In this document: positions 12,276-16,347 of the stretch, one piece after another
Layout of the letters: every line of letters starts with the position of its first letter
Numbering within the stretch: the stretch's first letter is position 1
NCBI GenBank assembly: GCA_964405335.1
Contig: CAYONP010000114.1
Coordinates: 1-16,347, forward strand
Length of the DNA stretch: 16,347 bases
Origin: CAYONP01 sp964405335
GTDB lineage: Bacteria; Armatimonadota; UBA10988
Direction: 5' to 3'
Notes under the pieces: generated by a model
Told to the model about the DNA's origin: nothing
The model's database searches: none
What the model saw: the letters and a program-made list of their open reading frames with translations, nothing else
Made by a program: the position numbers and the translations under genes

Positions 12276-12860
12276 GTGACGACTCCGGACTGCATGACGT
12301 TCGAGCAGTTCCTGACCGACCCAAACGTGCCCGAGCACAGCGAATGGGTGGGCGGCAAGGTGGTTGAATTGGATGGCGTGAACCGCGATCACTGCCAACT
12401 GACATGCCACTTGATCGCCATCCTTGGTCTGTACGTCGACGACCGGCAACTCGGCTGCGTGCTGATCAGGCCATTCCAGACGAAGCTGCTGGATTCGAGC
12501 CGCGCGCCCGACCTGCTGGTCGTGCTGGCCGAGAACGTCGAGCGCGTCAAGGCCAACTACCTCGACGGCCCCGCCGACCTGGTGGTCGAGGTCATCTCGC
12601 CCGGCAGCGCCGGCCGCGACCGCGGCGAGAAGTTCTTCGAGTACGAGTCGGCGGGTGTGCCCGAGTACTGGCTGATCGATCCCAAACGCGAGGTCGCCGA
12701 GTTCTACCGACTCGACGAGCGCGGAATCTACACCGCCATGCAGCCCGACGCCGACGGCCGCCTCCACTCGACCGCCGTGCCCGGCCTCTGGATCCGCGTC
12801 GAGTGGCTGTGGACCCGCCCCTGTTCGATCGACGTCGCCCGCGAATGGGGCCTCATCTGA
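12276..12860 (+). CDS. Uma2 family protein (DUF820, PD-(D/E)XK nuclease fold)
   Basis: The 194-residue protein shows the family's order of motifs: MTFEQFLT near the start, HSEWVGGKVVELDGV, SRAPDLLVVL (D79) and DLVVEVISPGSAGRDRGEKFFEYESAGVPEYWLIDP (E105 in the core). Uma2 proteins have a restriction-endonuclease-like fold and are abundant in cyanobacteria, Chloroflexota and several other phyla; their biological role is unsettled. The start is GTG, chosen from GGAGA 5 bases upstream and the -10 box. The stop overlaps that of the convergent DUF393 gene by 8 bases. There is no sign that it belongs to a defence operon here. Confidence 0.9.
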   Translation: MTTPDCMTFEQFLTDPNVPEHSEWVGGKVVELDGVNRDHCQLTCHLIAILGLYVDDRQLGCVLIRPFQTKLLDSSRAPDLLVVLAENVERVKANYLDGPADLVVEVISPGSAGRDRGEKFFEYESAGVPEYWLIDPKREVAEFYRLDERGIYTAMQPDADGRLHSTAVPGLWIRVEWLWTRPCSIDVAREWGLI

Positions 12861-13212
12861 GCCGACACGCCTCGCTCAACCGGTGCCGCCGCGCCGCCAG
12901 CCGGCGATACCCCGCGTCACACAGCCAGCGGATCCCCGGCACGTAGTAGCTCCATGCCACGAGCAGCCACGGGTTCAGCGCCAGCGTCCGTGCCATCGCC
13001 TCGGCTCCGCCGTAGACCCGGTCGCCGGCAACCAGGTACATCTGTCGCTCAAACTCGTCGCTCGACAGCTCGGGCAGCAGGCGCAGCGCCTCGTCGCTGT
13101 GTGTGGCAACGAGTCTCGCCCGGCCACCCGAGGCGCGGGCCAGCCGCCGCGCGCCAGCGTCGCACAGGCCGCAGGTCTCGTCGTAGAGCAAGGCCGGCCG
13201 GTCGTCAGGCAT
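12853..13212 (-). CDS. DUF393 / DCC-family thiol-disulfide oxidoreductase-like protein
   Basis: The 119-residue protein starts with PALLYDETCGLCDAGARRL. This holds the DCC signature: D11 and C14-x-x-C17, where most members have YDGxCxxC. Typical later parts are ARLVATHSDEALRLLPEL, VAGDRVYGGAEAMARTL and the terminal YRRLAARRHRL. The family has a thioredoxin-like plan and is predicted to be redox-active, with no settled substrate. GGAAGG lies 5 bases upstream of the ATG, and the start overlaps the end of the aminotransferase gene by 8 bases (ATGCCTGA), so the two are co-transcribed and probably coupled. Confidence 0.88.
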   Translation of the reverse strand: MPDDRPALLYDETCGLCDAGARRLARASGGRARLVATHSDEALRLLPELSSDEFERQMYLVAGDRVYGGAEAMARTLALNPWLLVAWSYYVPGIRWLCDAGYRRLAARRHRLSEACRLR

Positions 13213-14059
13213 CGCCGCCTTCCGCGATCAGTTGCTCAAACGCCTCCACCAGCCGCCGCGTTACCGGCCCCGGCCGGCCGTCATGCACGGCTTCGCCGTC
13301 GATCTGCGCCACCGGCTGGATTTCAGTCGTCGTGCCGGCAAGGAAGACCTCGTCGGCGCGGTGCAGGCTGAGCACGTGGCTGGGCACCAGGCGCACCGGG
13401 ATGCCGAGCCGCTCGGCCAGCTCAATCACCTTCGTTCGGGTGATGCCGGGCAGGATGCGCGGCCCTTCGGGGTGCGTCGCCAATGCGCCGGCCGTGACGG
13501 TGAACAGCGTGGTGCTGCAACCTTCGGTGACCGTGCCGTCGGCTTCGTAGAGGATGGCTTCGAAGGCGCCGGCCTCGGCCGCCCGCTGCTTGGCCATCAC
13601 GTTGGGCAGCAGGTTGAGCGATTTGATGTCGCAGCGCGCCCAGCGCCAGTCGGGGTGGGTGATGCAGGCGACGCCCGCCACGAGCCGTTCGGGCGGCACC
13701 GGCTGCGCGGCGGTGACCGTCAGCAGCACCGTCGGGGAGAGGTCGACGCTCCAGGTGTGCCGGCGCGGGGCGCAGCCGCGGGTGATCTGGAGGTAGAGCA
13801 GCGGCTCGGCCTGGCCGCCGCGCCGCACGGCTTCGACGGCAATCCGTTCCAGTTCGGCCAGGTCGACGCCGGCGATGCCAATCTCATCCAGGCTGCGCGC
13901 CAGCCGGGCCCAGTGGGCGGCGAGAGCGAACAGCCGGCCGTCGTAGCCGCGCACGACCTCGTAGACACCGTCGCCGAACAGGAAGCCGCGGTCGGTCACC
14001 GGCACCCGCGCCTGGTCGAGCGGCAGGTACTCCCCATTGAGCCAGGCGATCTCGCCCAC
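13205..14059 (-). CDS. dat: D-alanine-type aminotransferase (class IV PLP enzyme)
   Basis: This fold-type IV enzyme of 284 residues has the usual D-amino-acid transaminase length. Features are IAWLNGEYLPLDQARVPVTD, RGFLFGDGVYEVVR, CDIKSLNLLPNVMAKQ (K146, the expected PLP lysine), GAFEAILYEADGTVTEG, ILPGITRTKVIELAERLGI, ADEVFLAGTTTEIQPV and PGPVTRRLVEAF. The DIKSLN context and the E-I-Q-P end favour D-alanine aminotransferase over branched-chain aminotransferase, though the two overlap. CSTTLF replaces the common SSSNVF after EG. Likely role: D-glutamate or D-alanine supply, or D-amino-acid catabolism. The start is GTG 14059, set by a strong AAGGAGG (14071-14065) 5 bases upstream and by alignment to the family; an in-frame upstream start at 14122 would add a non-family extension. 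Confidence 0.85.
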   Translation of the reverse strand: MGEIAWLNGEYLPLDQARVPVTDRGFLFGDGVYEVVRGYDGRLFALAAHWARLARSLDEIGIAGVDLAELERIAVEAVRRGGQAEPLLYLQITRGCAPRRHTWSVDLSPTVLLTVTAAQPVPPERLVAGVACITHPDWRWARCDIKSLNLLPNVMAKQRAAEAGAFEAILYEADGTVTEGCSTTLFTVTAGALATHPEGPRILPGITRTKVIELAERLGIPVRLVPSHVLSLHRADEVFLAGTTTEIQPVAQIDGEAVHDGRPGPVTRRLVEAFEQLIAEGGDA

Positions 14060-14069
14060 GCGGGCCTCC

Positions 14070-14098
14070 TTGCCAGACGGCGGGTCTGCCGCTACGAT
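14070..14098 (+). promoter_or_regulatory. Promoter of the PfkB-family kinase gene
   Basis: TTGCCA (14070-14075) and TACGAT (14093-14098) are separated by exactly 17 bases, a good sigma-70-type pair. The transcript would start near 14105, just before GGAGAGG (14107-14113). Between the boxes lies the inverted repeat CAGAC-GGCGG-GTCTG. The -35 box overlaps the ribosome binding site of the divergent aminotransferase gene. Confidence 0.65.
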
Positions 14099-14120
14099 CG
14101 CGCGCCGGAGAGGCGGTACC

Positions 14121-15023
14121 ATGCCGGATGTACTGATGGTCGGTTCGGTGGCCTATGATAGCGTCGAGACGCCCGACGGGAAAGTGGACCACGCCCTCGG
14201 CGGCGCGGCCACCTTCGCCGGTGTCGCCGCGAGCTGGTTCACCGGCGTGCAAGTCGTCGGCGTCGTCGGCGACGATTTCGCGCCCGAGCATCTCGATTAC
14301 CTCGCCTCGCGCGGCATCGACACCGCCGGCATCGAGCGGGTGGCCGGCAAGACCTTCCACTGGGCCGGCCGCTACGCCGCCAACCTGAACGACCGCGAGA
14401 CGCTGGCCACCGAGCTCAACGTCTTCGAGCAGTTCGATCCGGTCCTGCCCGATGCCTATCGTGACACGCCGTACGTCTTCCTGGCAAATATCCAGCCGAC
14501 GCTGCAGCTCGGCGTGCTCGAGCAGATGCGCTCGCCGCGGTTCGTCGCCCTCGACACGATGAACCTCTGGATCGACCTCGCCCGGCCGGCGCTCGAGGCG
14601 GTCATCGCCCGGGTCGACCTGCTGCTGATCAACGACAGCGAGGCCGAGCAGTTGACCGGCGCCCGCCACCTGCCGACGGCCGCCGCCGCGGCGCGAGCGA
14701 TGGGCCCGGCGGCGGTGGTGATCAAGAAAGGCGAGCACGGCGCGGTGCTGTTCTGCGACGGCGGACCGTTCGCGCTGCCGGCCTATCTGGTGCCCCGCGT
14801 GGTCGACCCCACCGGCTGCGGCGACTGCTTCGCCGGCGGGATGATCGGCTGGCTTGCCGGCGCCGACCGGACCGACGCCGACGCGCTGCGCCTGGCCATG
14901 GCCTATGGCAGCGTGGTGGCCAGCTACAACGTCGAGGACTTCAGCCTCGACCGCCAGCGCACGCTGACGCGGTCGGCCATCGACGAACGGCTGGCCGAGC
15001 TGCGGGAGCTGGTGCGGTTCTGA
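14121..15023 (+). CDS. PfkB-family (ribokinase-like) carbohydrate kinase
   Basis: The 300-residue protein phosphorylates a sugar or nucleoside at the expense of ATP. It has VLMVGSVAYDSVETP, ALGGAATFAGVAAS (first PfkB region, with the GG pair), VVGVVGDDF, DLLLINDSEAEQLTG (N-x-x-E region) and the C-terminal signature VVDPTGCGDCFAGGMIGWLA with the catalytic base D235. Cys stands where many members have Ala in D-T-G-A-G-D. The substrate is not evident. The start at 14121 is set by GGAGAGG 7 bases upstream and a -35/-10 pair before it. It is divergent from the aminotransferase across 61 bases. A short 40-base space without an obvious terminator follows before the convergent gene. Confidence 0.88.
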   Translation: MPDVLMVGSVAYDSVETPDGKVDHALGGAATFAGVAASWFTGVQVVGVVGDDFAPEHLDYLASRGIDTAGIERVAGKTFHWAGRYAANLNDRETLATELNVFEQFDPVLPDAYRDTPYVFLANIQPTLQLGVLEQMRSPRFVALDTMNLWIDLARPALEAVIARVDLLLINDSEAEQLTGARHLPTAAAAARAMGPAAVVIKKGEHGAVLFCDGGPFALPAYLVPRVVDPTGCGDCFAGGMIGWLAGADRTDADALRLAMAYGSVVASYNVEDFSLDRQRTLTRSAIDERLAELRELVRF

Positions 15024-15063
15024 AGCCGGGGACGCCAACGACATCCGGGCAGCGTCACCAGGT

Positions 15064-16326
15064 TCACCCCCGAGTCACACCGGCCACCAGGTCACCGCGC
15101 GCTTCGGTCTCGCTGAACTGAGCCGAACCCGGCTCCTGCGCGACCGGCCGGCCACCGTCGTCGACCAGGTCCAGACCGACGCTGTAGAGCTTGCCGCCCA
15201 GGTATTGCAGCGGCTGGCTTTCAGTGAACGGATCGAGCGGTACCGCGGAGAGGTACTCGGGGACCAGCTCCTCGAGCGACGCCGCCGGCCGGCCGTGCTC
15301 GGCCTCGTAGGCGCGGAGCGCGAGCGAGGTGTAGAGCAGCCGGGCGCGGGCGGCCGACAGTTCGATCTTCTCACGCGACTTGTTGAACGCCGGCAGCAGC
15401 GCGGCCGTCACCGGGTCGCGACGTGTGTACGCATCGAGCGACGGAGCGTTGGCGGGGTCGATCGCGCGGGGGTAGGGCAGCCGCGAGGCGACGAGTTCGC
15501 GGCTGTAGTATTCGTCGATCAGCCGCATACTCCGCCGCTCGTTGACCAGCAGGAAGGCGAAGGACGGCCGTTTCGCCTCGCCGTCACCGATGAAGTCGTG
15601 GAAGTTCCAGCGCCAGTCGGGCTGCTCGAAGAACTCCATCACGCCGTGCCGTAGCCACCGCCACTCGACTTCAACCACGTCGGCGAACGGCGCGCGCCGC
15701 ATCTCGATCGCCTCCAGCCGCCGCGCGGCCGCCGCGGCCGTCGGGCCGTCGACCAGCTCTGCCGCCGCCCACGCCTGCGGCCGGGCGAGCGCCTCGCAGG
15801 CGATGCCGACCAGCAGGCCGATCAGCGGCCCGTCCGAGCCGACCTGGGTCCCGAACTCGAGTCCGTCGATGGCGCTGTCGAGCGCTGCGGCCGGGTCGCC
15901 GTTCTCGCGCAGCGTGCGGCTCTCGAGCGCAATCACCCGGGCCAGCGAGCGGGACCTGGAAAAGTGGGGGAGGACAGTGTCGAACGAGGTGACCGGCGGA
16001 TGGGCATAGTCATGCCGCAGGCCGGCGCGGAAGGTGGCCAGCGCGGGCGCGTTGGCGCGCAGGGCGTCCTGCAACTGCTCGGCCGTCCGCTCTGCCCCGC
16101 GCTCCGGTGCACCGCCCGTCAGCGCGTACCCGATGCCCTCGCTGTCGACCAGCATTTCGCCGGCGGCGACGTAGAAGTCGAACGCGTTGGGCGAGGGGAG
16201 CGGTTCGAGGGCGGGCTGGTCGATCACTGGGTCGAGGTTGAGCCACCACCAGCCGAGGGTGGGCAGCATGATCACCCCGGCGGCGACGAGCGGCCAGAGC
16301 CGATTGCGCGAACGGCGGAGGAGCAT
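15064..16326 (-). CDS. Membrane-anchored protein with pseudopilin-like C-terminal segment
   Basis: The 420-residue protein has a short basic start (MLLRRSRNRLW), one hydrophobic helix (about 12-30, PLVAAGVIMLPTLGWWWL) and a long, mostly helical extracytoplasmic part. Near the C-terminus (about 330-400) lies SLALRAYEAEHGRPAASLEELVPEYLSAVPLDPF, then QYLGGKLYSVGLDLVDDGG. This resembles the conserved end of type II secretion pseudopilins such as GspG and many planctomycete-type membrane proteins. There is no N-terminal prepilin cleavage motif, so it is not itself a pilin. The function is unknown. GGGAGA lies 5 bases before the ATG, and TATCTC (16344-16339) may be a -10 box near the window edge. 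Confidence 0.65.
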   Translation of the reverse strand: MLLRRSRNRLWPLVAAGVIMLPTLGWWWLNLDPVIDQPALEPLPSPNAFDFYVAAGEMLVDSEGIGYALTGGAPERGAERTAEQLQDALRANAPALATFRAGLRHDYAHPPVTSFDTVLPHFSRSRSLARVIALESRTLRENGDPAAALDSAIDGLEFGTQVGSDGPLIGLLVGIACEALARPQAWAAAELVDGPTAAAAARRLEAIEMRRAPFADVVEVEWRWLRHGVMEFFEQPDWRWNFHDFIGDGEAKRPSFAFLLVNERRSMRLIDEYYSRELVASRLPYPRAIDPANAPSLDAYTRRDPVTAALLPAFNKSREKIELSAARARLLYTSLALRAYEAEHGRPAASLEELVPEYLSAVPLDPFTESQPLQYLGGKLYSVGLDLVDDGGRPVAQEPGSAQFSETEARGDLVAGVTRG

Positions 16327-16347
16327 CGGGGTCTCCCGGAGATAGAC

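Noticed and set aside
12853..12860. Eight-base convergent overlap of the Uma2 and DUF393 genes holding both stop codons (TCA-TC-TGA).
   Set aside because: Compact gene packing is general here and both proteins end at their usual family length, so no special function is implied.
15024..15063. Bidirectional terminator between the kinase gene and the convergent membrane-protein gene.
   Set aside because: No stem of useful length and no T-run could be found in these 40 bases.

Overview
This window comes from a high-GC bacterium (by eye about 70% G+C) with tightly packed genes. Many neighbours overlap by the four bases ATGA or by 8 bases. N-terminal signal peptides and two probable lipoproteins point to a cell that exports glycan-active proteins. 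The organism cannot be fixed from the sequence. A xylose isomerase of the actinobacterial type, a Uma2-family protein and a membrane protein with a pseudopilin-like C-terminal segment would fit phyla such as Armatimonadota, Planctomycetota or other poorly cultured lineages, but this is a guess. I see no rRNA, tRNA, CRISPR array, transposase or integrase.

Layout. (1) Bases 1-626: 3' part of xylose isomerase. (2) 627-1915: an accessory patch. It holds a DUF3800 protein gene of visibly lower GC, a compact inverted-repeat structure, a truncated copy of a small membrane-protein gene and, on the far side, a diverged second copy of the xylA 3' end. The xylA tail repeats therefore bracket the patch. 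(3) 1916-4094: three overlapping genes for a PlsY-like acyltransferase, an autoinducer-synthase/FeeM-like GNAT acyltransferase and a class V aminotransferase. This is the best candidate here for an undescribed pathway, possibly an acylated amino compound or aminolipid. The intact small membrane-protein gene (4033-4290, minus) overlaps the end of this operon. (4) 4382-10558: five close or overlapping genes behind a near-perfect extended -10 sequence: a GH26-like secreted protein, dTDP-glucose 4,6-dehydratase (rmlB/rfbB), a TPR-plus-TPM-like membrane protein, a HEAT-repeat protein and a clan GH-A-like probable lipoprotein. This looks like a cell-surface polysaccharide unit. (5) 10566-12200 (minus): a tandem amidohydrolase whose first domain has lost its metal ligands, divergent from a Uma2-family gene (12276-12860). 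(6) 12853-14059 (minus): a D-alanine-type aminotransferase followed by a DUF393 (DCC) protein, divergent from a PfkB-family sugar kinase (14121-15023). (7) 15064-16326 (minus): a membrane-anchored protein with a pseudopilin-like C-terminal segment.

Two features cut across the window. First, an 80-base block that is identical at 1601-1680 and 4031-4110 gives two unrelated proteins (DUF3800 and the class V aminotransferase) the same C-terminal tail, antisense to the small membrane-protein gene. Second, three candidate -10 boxes share the form GCTAYRAT and lie so close to the start codons that at least one transcript should be leaderless or nearly so.
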